A DNA stretch of 64,000 bases from Brucella pseudogrignonensis (GTDB lineage Bacteria > Pseudomonadota > Alphaproteobacteria > Rhizobiales > Rhizobiaceae): NCBI RefSeq assembly GCF_002252525.1, contig NZ_NNRM01000011.1, forward strand, positions 1-64,000. The letters run 5' to 3'. The notes beneath the pieces were generated by a model. That model was given only the letters and a program-made list of their open reading frames with translations, was not told the DNA's origin and did no database searches. Shown one piece after another: positions 29,500-38,418 of this stretch. Positions within the stretch are counted from its first letter, which is position 1; the number at the start of each line of letters is the position of its first letter. The translations under genes were made by a program, and so were the position numbers.

Positions 29500-30666
29500 A
29501 TGTCGGAAACAAAAGATCCGATCGTTATCGCCAGTGCGGTACGAACACCGATCGGAAGTTTTCAAGGCGCGCTCAAGGGGGAGAGTGCAACAGCACTGGG
29601 CGCTGTCACAATCAAGGAAGCGGTCCACAGGGCTAAGCTTAGCCCTGATCAGATCGACGAAGTGCTTATGGGCTGTGTGTTGCCCGCAGGGCTGGGACAG
29701 GCACCCGGACGTCAGGCCGCAATTCATGCCGGTCTCCCGCAGACAGTGCCCTGCTCGACCATCAACAAGGTTTGCGGATCGGGTATGAAGACCGTCATGC
29801 TGGGCGCCGATCTCATTTCCGCAGGAAGTGCGGACATTGTGGTTGCTGGCGGCATGGAAAGCATGACGAATGCACCTTATCTGCTTGAAAAGGCGCGCGG
29901 CGGCTATCGCATGGGCCACGGCAAAATCTACGATCACATGTTCCTCGACGGCCTCGAAGACGCCTATGACAAAGGCCGCGCCATGGGAACATTCGCGGAA
30001 GAAACCGCCGACCAATACCAGTTCACGCGTCAGCAGCAGGACGAATTTGCCCTCCGCTCACTTTCGCGTTCACTCAAAGCCACCGAAGCGGGTTCTTTCG
30101 CAAAAGAGCTGGTCAATGTTGCAGAGCTTGACCGCGATGAGCAGCCAACCCGCGCAAAGCCTGAAAAAATACCAAACCTCAAGCCTGCTTTCCGCGAAGG
30201 CGGCACAATTACAGCCGCCAATTCCTCATCGATTTCAGATGGTGCGGCATCCCTCACCCTGATGCGCCGGTCCAAAGCTGAAAAGCTTGGTATAGAACCG
30301 CTTGCCATTATTCGCGGTCATGCAAGCCAGGCACAACAGCCTGCCCTTTTCACCACGGCCCCGATTTTTGCGATGAGGAAACTCTTCGACAAAACCGGCT
30401 GGAATGTACGCGACGTTGATTTGTTTGAAATCAATGAAGCTTTCGCAGTTGTTGTTATGGCTGCAATGCAGGAACTCGACCTCCCCGCCGACAAGGTGAA
30501 TATCCATGGCGGTGCCTGCGCTATGGGCCATCCGATTGGCTGCTCTGGCGCACGCATCATCGTCACGCTGCTTCATGCCATGAAGCAGAACGATCTTAAG
30601 CGTGGAATGGCTTCAGTCTGTATCGGTGGCGGCGAAGCAACTGCCATTGCACTGGAAGCGCTTTAA
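29500..30666 (+). CDS. Acetyl-CoA acetyltransferase (thiolase)
   Basis: 388 residues from ATG 29500 with GGAGGAG ahead. Thiolase fold with nucleophile Cys92 (NKVCGSGMKT), His in GGACAMGHPIGCSG and second Cys in SVCIGGGEA. It either condenses two acetyl-CoA or cleaves a 3-ketoacyl-CoA. The gene starts an apparent run with an SDR dehydrogenase 12 bp downstream and a TPP enzyme after that. No phaB/phaC partner is seen, so a catabolic role is at least as likely as polyhydroxybutyrate synthesis. Confidence 0.9.
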   Translation: MSETKDPIVIASAVRTPIGSFQGALKGESATALGAVTIKEAVHRAKLSPDQIDEVLMGCVLPAGLGQAPGRQAAIHAGLPQTVPCSTINKVCGSGMKTVMLGADLISAGSADIVVAGGMESMTNAPYLLEKARGGYRMGHGKIYDHMFLDGLEDAYDKGRAMGTFAEETADQYQFTRQQQDEFALRSLSRSLKATEAGSFAKELVNVAELDRDEQPTRAKPEKIPNLKPAFREGGTITAANSSSISDGAASLTLMRRSKAEKLGIEPLAIIRGHASQAQQPALFTTAPIFAMRKLFDKTGWNVRDVDLFEINEAFAVVVMAAMQELDLPADKVNIHGGACAMGHPIGCSGARIIVTLLHAMKQNDLKRGMASVCIGGGEATAIALEAL

Positions 30667-30678
30667 GCGGGGGAACAA

Positions 30679-31443
30679 ATGGATATTGAAGGAAAAATCG
30701 CCATCGTCAGTGGTGGTGCATCAGGTCTTGGTGCTGCAACTGCACAGGCTCTAGCGGCCAAGGGCGCGAAAGTTGCAATCCTCGACTTCAACATTGATGG
30801 TGCAAATACGGTGGCAGCCGCGATTGGCGGCATCGCTATTCAATGCAACGTATCGGACGCAGCGAGTGCTGAAGCAGCCTTCAAGGCAATCGGCGAAAAG
30901 CTCGGATCACCGCATATTCTGGTAAATTGCGCAGGCGTGGCACCAGCGAAGAAAATGCTGGCGCGTGATGGCAGCGTCATGCCGCTTGATGATTTCCGTC
31001 GCGCTGTTGAAATCAACCTGATCGGTTCGTTCAATCTGCTGCGGCTTTTTGCCGATATCGCATCCAAAAGCGAAGCCCTGCCAACGGGCGAGCGCGGCGT
31101 TGTCATCAATACGGCATCGGTTGCAGCCTTTGACGGACAGATCGGCCAGACGGCCTATGCAGCGTCTAAAGGCGGTATCGTTGGCCTGACCCTGCCTGCT
31201 GCGCGTGAATTAGCCCCGCTTGGCATTCGGGTATGCGCCATCGCGCCCGGTATTTTTGAAACACCCATGCTCAAAGGCCTGCCGCAACCTGCACAGGATG
31301 CGCTGGGCCAGATGGTTCCTTTCCCCCCGCGTCTGGGTCGGCCAGACGAATATGCGGCACTCGCGCTGCATATTATCGAAAACAGCATGCTCAACGGCGA
31401 AACCATTCGGCTCGATGGTGCGCTGCGTATGCCTCCGAAATAG
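30679..31443 (+). CDS. SDR-family dehydrogenase, 3-hydroxyacyl-CoA dehydrogenase type 2-like
   Basis: 254 residues. NAD-binding TGxxxGxG variant (SGGASGLGAAT) and catalytic YxxxK in TAYAASKGG, preceded by the Ser region NTASVAAF. The overall pattern resembles type-II 3-hydroxyacyl-CoA dehydrogenases (HSD17B10-like), which fits the thiolase just upstream: oxidation then thiolysis of a short, possibly branched, acyl-CoA. GGGGGAA precedes the ATG. Confidence 0.85.
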   Translation: MDIEGKIAIVSGGASGLGAATAQALAAKGAKVAILDFNIDGANTVAAAIGGIAIQCNVSDAASAEAAFKAIGEKLGSPHILVNCAGVAPAKKMLARDGSVMPLDDFRRAVEINLIGSFNLLRLFADIASKSEALPTGERGVVINTASVAAFDGQIGQTAYAASKGGIVGLTLPAARELAPLGIRVCAIAPGIFETPMLKGLPQPAQDALGQMVPFPPRLGRPDEYAALALHIIENSMLNGETIRLDGALRMPPK

Positions 31444-31488
31444 AGCGCATACGCGCCAAAGTCGTTCAGACATTTTGAGGGTTAGGAA

Positions 31489-33183
31489 ATGCACAAATCC
31501 ACGACCAACTCCAACACACGCAATGGCGGTCAGATATTGGTGGATGCACTCGGCATTCATGGCGTCGACCGCGTTTTCTGCGTGCCCGGCGAAAGTTACC
31601 TTGCAGCGCTGGATGCGTTTCATGACGTAAGCGAACAGATTGATTTGATTGTCTGCCGTCAGGAAGGCGGTGCTGCTTACATGGCGGAAGCCTATGGCAA
31701 GCTGACCGGCAAGCCCGGCATCTGCTTTGTCACGCGCGGCCCGGGTGCGACGAATGCCTCCGTCGGCGTTCATACCGCCTTTCAGGATTCCACACCGATG
31801 CTTCTGTTCATCGGACAGGTTGCAAGCGATCAGGTGGAACGTGAGGCATTTCAGGAAGTTGATTATCGCCGCATGTTCGGCCAGATGGCCAAATGGGTGG
31901 TGCAGATCGATGATCCCGCCCGCATCCCGGAACTGGTCAGTCAAGCCTTCCATCGTGCAGTCAACGGGCGCCCCGGCCCTGTGGTCATCGCCCTGCCCGA
32001 AGATATGCTGACATCACACGCAACCGTCAGTGATGCACCGGCTTACAAGCATGTCGAGATGCATCCGGGAAGCGATCAGTTACAGGACATGAAATCGCTT
32101 ATCGAAAAGGCCGAGCGGCCACTGATGATCGTCGGTGGCGGCGGCTGGAATGCGCAAGCGGTTCGCGACCTTCAAACATTCGCTGAAAACATGTCGCTGC
32201 CTGTTGCAGCATCCTTCCGCTGTCAGGATATGTTCGACAATCATCATCCGCTTTATGCCGGTGAAATGGGAACATCTATCAGCCCGAAACTTGCAGCGCG
32301 GGTTAAAGACTCAGACCTTTTGCTGGTCGTGGGTGCGCGCCTTGGTGAAATGACCACGCAGGGCTACGAGCTTATCAATATCCCTGTGCCAAAGCAGAAG
32401 CTCATCCATGTACATCCGGGTGCGGAAGAACTTGGCCGTGTCTATCATGCTGATATCCCGATCAATGCCAGCATGGCGGCCTTCACCAAAGCGGCTTCAA
32501 AGCTTGAGCCTATCGCCAATCCCGGCTTCAAAGCGTGGGCTGAAAGCGCCAATGCCGACTATCGCGACAATCTGAAAACGCCGACAATTCCCGGTGACGT
32601 TCAGATGGGCGAGATCATGGAATGGCTGCGCGCGCATCTCACTGATGATGCCATCATCACCAATGGCGCTGGCAATTATTCGGCATGGCCGCACCGCTTC
32701 TATCAGTATCGCACCTATCGCAGCCAATTGGCGCCAACCAACGGTTCCATGGGCTATGGCGTGCCTGCAGCGGTTTCTGCCAAGTTGACGGCACCAGAGC
32801 GAACCGTCGTCTGTTTCGCTGGTGACGGCTGCTTCCTGATGAACGGTCAGGAACTTGCAACGGCTGCCCAATATGGCGCCAATGCGATTTTCATCGTCGT
32901 CAATAACGGCATGTATGGCACGATCCGTATGCATCAGGAACGCACCTATCCGGGTCGCGTTTCCGGTACTGGCCTTGCAAATCCTGACTTTGCAGCGCTC
33001 GCCCGCGCCTATGGCCTGCATGGAGAAACGGTGGAAAAAACCGCAGATTTTGCCGAAGCTTTCCAGCGGTGCGAGCAATCGGGCAAGCCGGGTCTCATTG
33101 AAATCCGCATCGATCCGGAAGCGCTTTCGCCCAAGATGACGCTGAGCCAGATGCGCGAACAGGGACTGGCGAAGCAGCGCTAA
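31489..33183 (+). CDS. TPP-dependent enzyme, acetolactate-synthase-like
   Basis: 564 residues, three-domain TPP-enzyme layout. Catalytic Glu59 in VCRQEGGAAYMAEAYG and the TPP/Mg motif beginning AGDGCFLMNGQ and ending VVNN. Related to acetolactate synthase large subunits but with no small subunit nearby, so biosynthetic AHAS is unlikely. Could be a 2-oxo-acid decarboxylase or carboligase. It follows the SDR gene by 45 bp (TTAGGAA before the ATG) and is likely in the same operon. Confidence 0.8.
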   Translation: MHKSTTNSNTRNGGQILVDALGIHGVDRVFCVPGESYLAALDAFHDVSEQIDLIVCRQEGGAAYMAEAYGKLTGKPGICFVTRGPGATNASVGVHTAFQDSTPMLLFIGQVASDQVEREAFQEVDYRRMFGQMAKWVVQIDDPARIPELVSQAFHRAVNGRPGPVVIALPEDMLTSHATVSDAPAYKHVEMHPGSDQLQDMKSLIEKAERPLMIVGGGGWNAQAVRDLQTFAENMSLPVAASFRCQDMFDNHHPLYAGEMGTSISPKLAARVKDSDLLLVVGARLGEMTTQGYELINIPVPKQKLIHVHPGAEELGRVYHADIPINASMAAFTKAASKLEPIANPGFKAWAESANADYRDNLKTPTIPGDVQMGEIMEWLRAHLTDDAIITNGAGNYSAWPHRFYQYRTYRSQLAPTNGSMGYGVPAAVSAKLTAPERTVVCFAGDGCFLMNGQELATAAQYGANAIFIVVNNGMYGTIRMHQERTYPGRVSGTGLANPDFAALARAYGLHGETVEKTADFAEAFQRCEQSGKPGLIEIRIDPEALSPKMTLSQMREQGLAKQR

Positions 33184-33206
33184 CAGTGTTCAATTATCGA
33201 ATCTTT

Positions 33207-33240
33207 AGGCCGGGTTTTCGTCTTGACGAACGCCCGGTCT
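33207..33240 (+). terminator. Imperfect hairpin after the TPP-enzyme gene
   Basis: CCGGG..TTCGT and ACGAA..CCCGG arms pair with internal mismatches, 23 nt past the stop. No clear T run. Weak terminator candidate. Confidence 0.45.
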
Positions 33241-33432
33241 AACTTCCCTGACACCAATTCAATCCATTTAAATGCGGAGAATACCCCTAAAATTTACAGG
33301 TATCGCCGTGATGTCACTTATGAACAGGCTGCAATGTAGGAAATACAACTTTAGTTTGGATCGATACAATTTAGAGTAGACATTCCCGTCCAAGTCGCAC
33401 ATAAACCGCCCGGGTTGCAATGGGAGGGGAAA

Positions 33433-33522
33433 TTGCGAACACTTAATCTATTCATTATTGGCTTTGGCTTTAGCGCACTTATCATCACCTGCATTTACGC
33501 AATTGGTGGCGGATTACTTTAA
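33433..33522 (+). CDS. Very small hydrophobic peptide, 29 residues, TTG start
   Basis: Reads MRTLNLFIIGFGFSALIITC followed by IYAIGGGLL and TAA. TTG 33433 is preceded by GGGAGGGGAA, a strong ribosome site at good spacing. One membrane segment spans almost the whole peptide after a positive N terminus, the usual look of small inner-membrane proteins. Its stop overlaps the stop of the convergent LysR gene by 4 bp. No homologue is known to me and no function is assigned. It may be chance, but the site and composition make it credible. Confidence 0.5.
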   Translation: MRTLNLFIIGFGFSALIITCIYAIGGGLL

Positions 33523-34433
33523 GATCGAAGAAGGCTCTCGCCTAAAAAGTTTGCCGATGCTTCACGCACCGCACCAAGCATAAAATCACTGATCACTCTG
33601 ATACGCGGCGCGGCCATGACATCCACATGGCAATTCATCCAATATTCGCGTTCAAGATGCATTTCACGCGGCAGAACGGGCACCAGCTCGGAATGCATAT
33701 CGGCTATGTAATATGGAAGCACGCAAAGCCCATAACCCGTTTGTGTGGCGGTCAGTTGTGCGTGAATACTTGAACTTTGATAGTTACAGCGCTGTCCGGG
33801 CAATATCTCGCGCATATAGTCCAGACCGGGCGTGAACACCATGTCGTCGATATAGCCGATAAAGGGATGTCGAGACAGATCCTCTCGCGACCTTATCGGC
33901 GGATGACAGTTCAGATAATCCCGATGACCATAGATAAACAGACGATAAGACGTCAGCTTTTCACTGTGATACGGCCCGGTGCGCGGCATATGCAGCGTGA
34001 TCGATAATTCGGCCTCGCGACGCGACAACGACATGATCTGCTGAATTGTCACAACCTCTACGGAAAGGCTGGGATAGGATTGCGCCAGCACCGGCAGGCG
34101 ATCGGCCAGAAAGAAATTACCGAAGCCTTCAAGGGTTGAAAGCCGCACCACACCTGACAGTGCCGAGAAACTTCCCGTGGCTTCTGTCTGGAACTTCAGC
34201 GCCTCGCGTTCCATCACTTCCGCAGGTTCAACCAGTCTTTCGCCCATCGGCGTCAGCAGATAGCCGCGCGGATTGCGCTCAAACAACTTGGTTGCAAGCG
34301 CCTGCTCCAGACGATCAATCCGCCGCAGCACCGTGACGTGACTGGTGCGCAATTGTCTTGCTGCGGTAGAAAGCTGGCCGGTCCGTGCAACCGCCAGAAA
34401 ATACTGCAGATCATCCCATGTAAACTGCCGCAT
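33519..34433 (-). CDS. LysR-family transcriptional regulator
   Basis: 304 residues from ATG 34433, with GGGAGGA ahead. N-terminal winged HTH (FLAVARTGQLSTAARQLRTS, about residues 12-31) and a type-2 periplasmic-binding-like effector domain. Divergent from the five-gene ABC importer starting at 34801 and tail-to-tail with the TPP-enzyme operon, so it could control either or both. A 25-bp palindrome lies 49-73 bp upstream of its start. Confidence 0.9.
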   Translation of the reverse strand: MRQFTWDDLQYFLAVARTGQLSTAARQLRTSHVTVLRRIDRLEQALATKLFERNPRGYLLTPMGERLVEPAEVMEREALKFQTEATGSFSALSGVVRLSTLEGFGNFFLADRLPVLAQSYPSLSVEVVTIQQIMSLSRREAELSITLHMPRTGPYHSEKLTSYRLFIYGHRDYLNCHPPIRSREDLSRHPFIGYIDDMVFTPGLDYMREILPGQRCNYQSSSIHAQLTATQTGYGLCVLPYYIADMHSELVPVLPREMHLEREYWMNCHVDVMAAPRIRVISDFMLGAVREASANFLGESLLRS

Positions 34434-34481
34434 CTCATCCTCCCAAAAGATAGCCATCGCCCGTTAGCCGAGTTCTGTACG

Positions 34482-34506
34482 TTTTTGAACAGACGATGTT
34501 CAAAAA
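34482..34506. promoter_or_regulatory. 25-bp perfect palindrome, probable LysR operator
   Basis: Arms TTTTTGAACA and TGTTCAAAAA around GACGA. Placed just upstream of the LysR start and facing the divergent importer, the standard place for LysR autoregulation and activation. Confidence 0.65.
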
Positions 34507-34644
34507 TTGTTATTCTTGTACGCATTTGTCAATGCTACCGTTCTTAAGAACAGCCCGACCGGAGGAACAAAATCGGGCAGAAGCAGAGGGATGTGCAATC
34601 AAGAGGAAGATTGCCAACCCGGTCTGAGAAGACTGCTTCAGAGG

Positions 34645-34741
34645 GCATCCCGAAAAGTGTGAACGGTTTTCGGAAAAAGATGCACGTTAGAACAAACAAT
34701 GAGAGCGCCAGTCTGATCCTGTCAGATCGAAACGCGCTCTA
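34645..34741. repeat. Composite palindromic extragenic repeat (module A plus module B)
   Basis: Module A (34645-34683) has CCCGAAAA / TTTTCGG arms bounded by GCATCC and GATGC. After about 18 nt, module B (34702-34741) runs from AGAGCGCC to TCAGATCGAAACGCGCTCT. Single modules recur elsewhere in the window, and a degenerate whole copy sits near 45686. Confidence 0.7.
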
Positions 34742-34800
34742 ACGGAGGATACCGTTCGATTCTATCGCGACGGACACAAGCTTTTTGGGAGGAGCACTGA

Positions 34801-36006
34801 ATGAAACTTTTTGCACTTGCTACGGCTGCACTTTTGGCTGCAACCGCAATTTCATCTGCAGCAGAAGTATCCGACGGCAAAGTCAAGATCGGCATCCTGA
34901 ACGACCAATCGGGTGTTTATGCGGACTTCGGCGGCAAGTGGTCGTTTGAAGCTGCAAAAATGGCTGCCGAAGATTTCGGTGGCAAGGTGCTGGATGCGCC
35001 GATTGAAATCATCACTGCCGACCATCAGAACAAGCCGGATGTTGCAGCCAATATCGCTCGTCAGTGGTACGATACCGAACAGGTCGACGCCATTATGGAG
35101 CTGACCAGCTCTTCCGTGGGTCTCGCCGTTCAGGCGCTCTCCAAAGACAAAAAGAAAATCACAATCAATACGGGTGCGGCGACATCGGAACTCACAGGCA
35201 AGCAATGCACGCCATATGGTTTCCATTGGGCCTATGACACGCACGCGCTGGCTGTTGGCACCGGCGGATCGCTCGTCGAACAGGGCGGCGATACCTGGTA
35301 CTTCCTGACAGCCGACTATGCTTTCGGTTATTCGCTCGAAGAACAGACGTCGAAATTCGTTGAATCCAAAGGCGGTAAAGTTCTTGGCTCGGTTCGCCAT
35401 CCATTGAGCACCACCGACTATTCCTCGTTCCTGTTACAGGCCCAGTCATCAGGCGCAAAGGTCGTTGGCCTTGCCAATGCCGGCCTTGATACATCCAATG
35501 CGATCAAACAGGCTGCGGAATTCGGCATTGTGGCCGGAGGCCAGCGCCTTGCGGCATTGTTGTTCACGTTAGCTGAAGTTCACGGACTTGGCCTTGAAGC
35601 CGCACAAGGCCTGACGCTCACCGAAGGTTTCTATTGGGATCGCGACGATGAATCGCGCGAGTTCAGCAAGCGCTTTTTCGACCGTACCGGCCGTATGCCG
35701 AACATGATCCAGGCAGGCACTTATTCGGCTGTGCTTCAGTATTTGAAAGCCATCAAGGAAGCAGGCACAGACGAGACAGAAGCTGTCGCTAAGAAGCTTC
35801 ATGAAATGCCGGTCAATGATGTCTTCGCCCGCAACGGTAAGGTCGGCGCCAATGGCCGCATGATCTACGACATGTATCTCATGGAAGTGAAAAAGCCTGA
35901 CGAAAGCAAGGCACCATGGGACTATTATAAGGTGCTGGCCACCATCCCCGGCGATCAGGCCTATTTGAAGCCTGAAGAAAGCGGCTGTCCTCTGGTCACG
36001 CAGTAA
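34801..36006 (+). CDS. Branched-chain-amino-acid-type ABC transporter binding protein
   Basis: 401 residues with signal peptide (MKLFALATAALLAATAISSA). Mature start VKIGILNDQSGVYADFGG is typical of the LivJ/hydrophobic amino acid binding family, which also includes binders of aromatics, amides and urea. Ligand unknown. Five importer genes and a GMC oxidoreductase follow on the same strand; thus the ligand may be an alcohol or aromatic compound oxidised by that enzyme (inference). Confidence 0.88.
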   Translation: MKLFALATAALLAATAISSAAEVSDGKVKIGILNDQSGVYADFGGKWSFEAAKMAAEDFGGKVLDAPIEIITADHQNKPDVAANIARQWYDTEQVDAIMELTSSSVGLAVQALSKDKKKITINTGAATSELTGKQCTPYGFHWAYDTHALAVGTGGSLVEQGGDTWYFLTADYAFGYSLEEQTSKFVESKGGKVLGSVRHPLSTTDYSSFLLQAQSSGAKVVGLANAGLDTSNAIKQAAEFGIVAGGQRLAALLFTLAEVHGLGLEAAQGLTLTEGFYWDRDDESREFSKRFFDRTGRMPNMIQAGTYSAVLQYLKAIKEAGTDETEAVAKKLHEMPVNDVFARNGKVGANGRMIYDMYLMEVKKPDESKAPWDYYKVLATIPGDQAYLKPEESGCPLVTQ

Positions 36007-36018
36007 GAGGCTGATGGC

Positions 36019-36816
36019 ATGAACACAGCAACTCAAAATACTACGGCTCTGCGAGAAGCAGAGCCGTCGAGGATTGTTCTTTCTGCACGTGGGCTGGGCA
36101 AGTCGTTTGGCGGCTTTCATGCGGTGAAGAATGTCGATCTTGATGTAGAGCACGCCCGCGTTCATGCCCTGATCGGGCCAAATGGTGCAGGCAAGACGAC
36201 CGTTTTCAACCTGCTCACCAAATTCCTCCAGCCGACAAGCGGCGAGATTACGCTTCTTGGCGAAAACATCACCAAAACCAACCCTGCCAAGGTAGCAAGG
36301 ATGGGTCTGGTGCGCTCGTTTCAGATTTCCGCAACCTTCCCGCATCTGACGGTGCTGGAAAACGTGAAGGTCGCGCTTCAACGCCCAAATGGTCTGGCAA
36401 CGCAGTTCTGGCGTTCGCTGTCTGCACTGGATCAGCTCGACGCAAAAGCAATTGATCTTCTTGAGCGCGTCGGTCTTAGCGATGCGCGTCATGCGCTGGC
36501 CGCCGATCTTTCCTATGGCCGTAAGCGCGCGCTTGAAATCGCCACCACACTGGCACTCGATCCGAAAGTGCTGCTGCTTGATGAGCCAATGGCAGGCATG
36601 GGGCACGAAGACGTGCACATCATTGCCGCCCTCATCACCGATGTAGCAAAAGATCGTGCGGTACTGATGGTAGAACACAATCTCAAAGTGGTGGCCGACA
36701 TCGCCCACCACGTCACGGTGCTGCAACGCGGCGAAATCCTCGCATCGGGCAATTATGCCACCGTCGCACAAGACGAGCGCGTCCGCACCGCTTATATGGG
36801 AACCGAACATGAATAG
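36019..36816 (+). CDS. Branched-chain-type ABC transporter ATPase, LivG-like
   Basis: 265 residues. Walker A GPNGAGKTT, signature LSYGRKRALEIA (LSYG form, as often in LivG), Walker B LLLDEPMAGM, and H-switch VEHNLKVV. First of two ATPases; its end overlaps the start of the second by 8 nt in another frame, so they are coupled. Shares the operon with the binding protein, 12 bp upstream. Confidence 0.9.
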   Translation: MNTATQNTTALREAEPSRIVLSARGLGKSFGGFHAVKNVDLDVEHARVHALIGPNGAGKTTVFNLLTKFLQPTSGEITLLGENITKTNPAKVARMGLVRSFQISATFPHLTVLENVKVALQRPNGLATQFWRSLSALDQLDAKAIDLLERVGLSDARHALAADLSYGRKRALEIATTLALDPKVLLLDEPMAGMGHEDVHIIAALITDVAKDRAVLMVEHNLKVVADIAHHVTVLQRGEILASGNYATVAQDERVRTAYMGTEHE

Positions 36817-37525
36817 AGGCCACCCCCTGCTCTCAGTGCGCGGGCTTAATGCCTGGTATGGCGAAAGCCATGCGTTGCACGGCGTCGATCTCGATATCTG
36901 GCCCGGTGAAACCATCACGCTTCTGGGTCGCAATGGCGTCGGCAAAACCACAACGCTGCGCGCGATCATGGGCATCATCCGCAAGCGCACCGGCACCATC
37001 ACGCTTGATGGCAAGGACATACTGCGCGTGCCGCTGCATCGCATAGCGCGTACTGGCCTTGGCTTTGTGCCGGAAGAACGCGGAATCTTTGCAACGCTCA
37101 ACGTGCATGAAAATCTGCTGCTGCCGCCCGTAGTCGGCAAGGGTAGCGGAGCCATGTCACTCGACGAGATTTACGAGCTCTTCCCCAATCTCTATGAGCG
37201 CCGCAACAGCCCCGGCACCAAGCTTTCGGGTGGCGAACAGCAGATGTTGGCGATTGCCCGCATCCTACGGACCGGCGTGAAGGTGATGCTGCTCGATGAG
37301 CCGACCGAAGGGCTTGCGCCCGTCATCATCCAGCGCATCGGCGATGTACTGGTAGAACTCAAAAAGCGCGGCATGACCGTGTTGCTGGTCGAGCAGAACT
37401 TCCGCTTTGCAGCAAAAGTCGCCGACCGCTTTTATCTGATGGATCATGGCGTGGTGACGGAAAACTTCCCAACCGCCGAGCTGCCAGAACGGATGGCATC
37501 GCTCACGCAAGCTTTGGGGGTTTAA
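36809..37525 (+). CDS. Branched-chain-type ABC transporter ATPase, LivF-like
   Basis: 238 residues from ATG 36809, overlapping the LivG-like gene. Walker A GRNGVGKTT, signature LSGGEQQMLAIARIL, Walker B VMLLDEPTEGLAP. Partner ATPase of the LivHM-type permeases that follow. The next gene starts 4 nt after its stop. Confidence 0.9.
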   Translation: MNRGHPLLSVRGLNAWYGESHALHGVDLDIWPGETITLLGRNGVGKTTTLRAIMGIIRKRTGTITLDGKDILRVPLHRIARTGLGFVPEERGIFATLNVHENLLLPPVVGKGSGAMSLDEIYELFPNLYERRNSPGTKLSGGEQQMLAIARILRTGVKVMLLDEPTEGLAPVIIQRIGDVLVELKKRGMTVLLVEQNFRFAAKVADRFYLMDHGVVTENFPTAELPERMASLTQALGV

Positions 37526-37529
37526 ACCA

Positions 37530-38417
37530 ATGACAATGATTTTTGGAATACCTTTGCAAGCGCTTCTCGGGCAATTGCTCGTGGGCCTCATCAATGGCTC
37601 TTTCTACGCCATGCTGAGCCTCGGCCTCGCCATCATCTTCGGGCTTTTGCGCATCATCAATTTTGCCCATGGCGCGCAATATATGCTCGGCGCATTTGTT
37701 GGCTACCTGCTGTTAAGCGGCCTTGGCATCGGCTATTGGCCAGCGCTTATGCTCGCTCCACTGATCGTGGGTCTGGGCGGCGCCATCATCGAGCGCGTTG
37801 CGCTCTCGAGGCTCTATAATCTTGATCCGCTCTATGGCCTGCTGTTCACTTTTGGTCTGGCGCTCGTGATCGAAGGCACTTTCCGCTATTATTATGGTGC
37901 TGCCGGTCAACCCTATGCCGTCCCGCCATCACTTGCAGGCGGCAATAATCTCGGCTTCATGTTCCTGCCCAACTATCGCGCATGGGTGGTGGTGGCTTCA
38001 CTCGTCATCTGTATCGGCACATGGCTTCTGATCGAGAAGACCAAGCTTGGCGCTTACTTACGCGCCGCAACCGAAAACCCCACACTGGTCAAAGCCTTCG
38101 GCATCAATGTGCCACTGCTGCTCACCTTCACCTATGCGTTGGGTGCTGCCCTTGCTGGCTTTGCCGGAATTCTGGCGGCTCCCATCTATCAGGTCAGCCC
38201 GCTGATGGGGTCCAACATCATCATCGTGGTCTTTGCCGTGGTCGTGGTCGGCGGAATGGGGTCGATCCTTGGCGCCATCATCACCGGCTATGTGCTGGGG
38301 CTGGCAGAAGGTTTGACCAAGGTGTTCTATCCCGAAGCTTCCAGCATCGTCATCTTCGTTATCATGGCTATCGTCCTTCTGGTGCGACCCGCCGGACTGT
38401 TCGGGAGGGAGGCCTGA
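37530..38417 (+). CDS. Branched-chain-type ABC transporter permease, LivH-like
   Basis: 295 residues, about eight membrane segments. INFAHGAQYMLGAF near the N terminus and VVVGGMGSILGA near the C terminus are typical of LivH. It forms a heterodimer with the LivM-like protein encoded next, one nucleotide downstream. Confidence 0.9.
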   Translation: MTMIFGIPLQALLGQLLVGLINGSFYAMLSLGLAIIFGLLRIINFAHGAQYMLGAFVGYLLLSGLGIGYWPALMLAPLIVGLGGAIIERVALSRLYNLDPLYGLLFTFGLALVIEGTFRYYYGAAGQPYAVPPSLAGGNNLGFMFLPNYRAWVVVASLVICIGTWLLIEKTKLGAYLRAATENPTLVKAFGINVPLLLTFTYALGAALAGFAGILAAPIYQVSPLMGSNIIIVVFAVVVVGGMGSILGAIITGYVLGLAEGLTKVFYPEASSIVIFVIMAIVLLVRPAGLFGREA

Positions 38418-38418
38418 T

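Larger units (their letters stand above)
34434..34800. promoter_or_regulatory. Divergent control region between LysR gene and ABC importer
   Basis: 367 bp with no credible gene. From left to right: a perfect palindrome TTTTTGAACA-gacga-TGTTCAAAAA (34482-34506), a second palindrome GTTCTTAAGAAC (34540-34551) with the same GTTC/GAAC half-sites, then a composite extragenic repeat (34645-34741). The first is a strong candidate LysR operator. The importer's ribosome site is GGGAGGAGC before ATG 34801. Confidence 0.65.

Noticed and set aside
35569-37155. 528-codon minus-strand frame across the importer genes
   Set aside because: It overlaps three well-supported ABC genes on the other strand and has no protein-like motifs.
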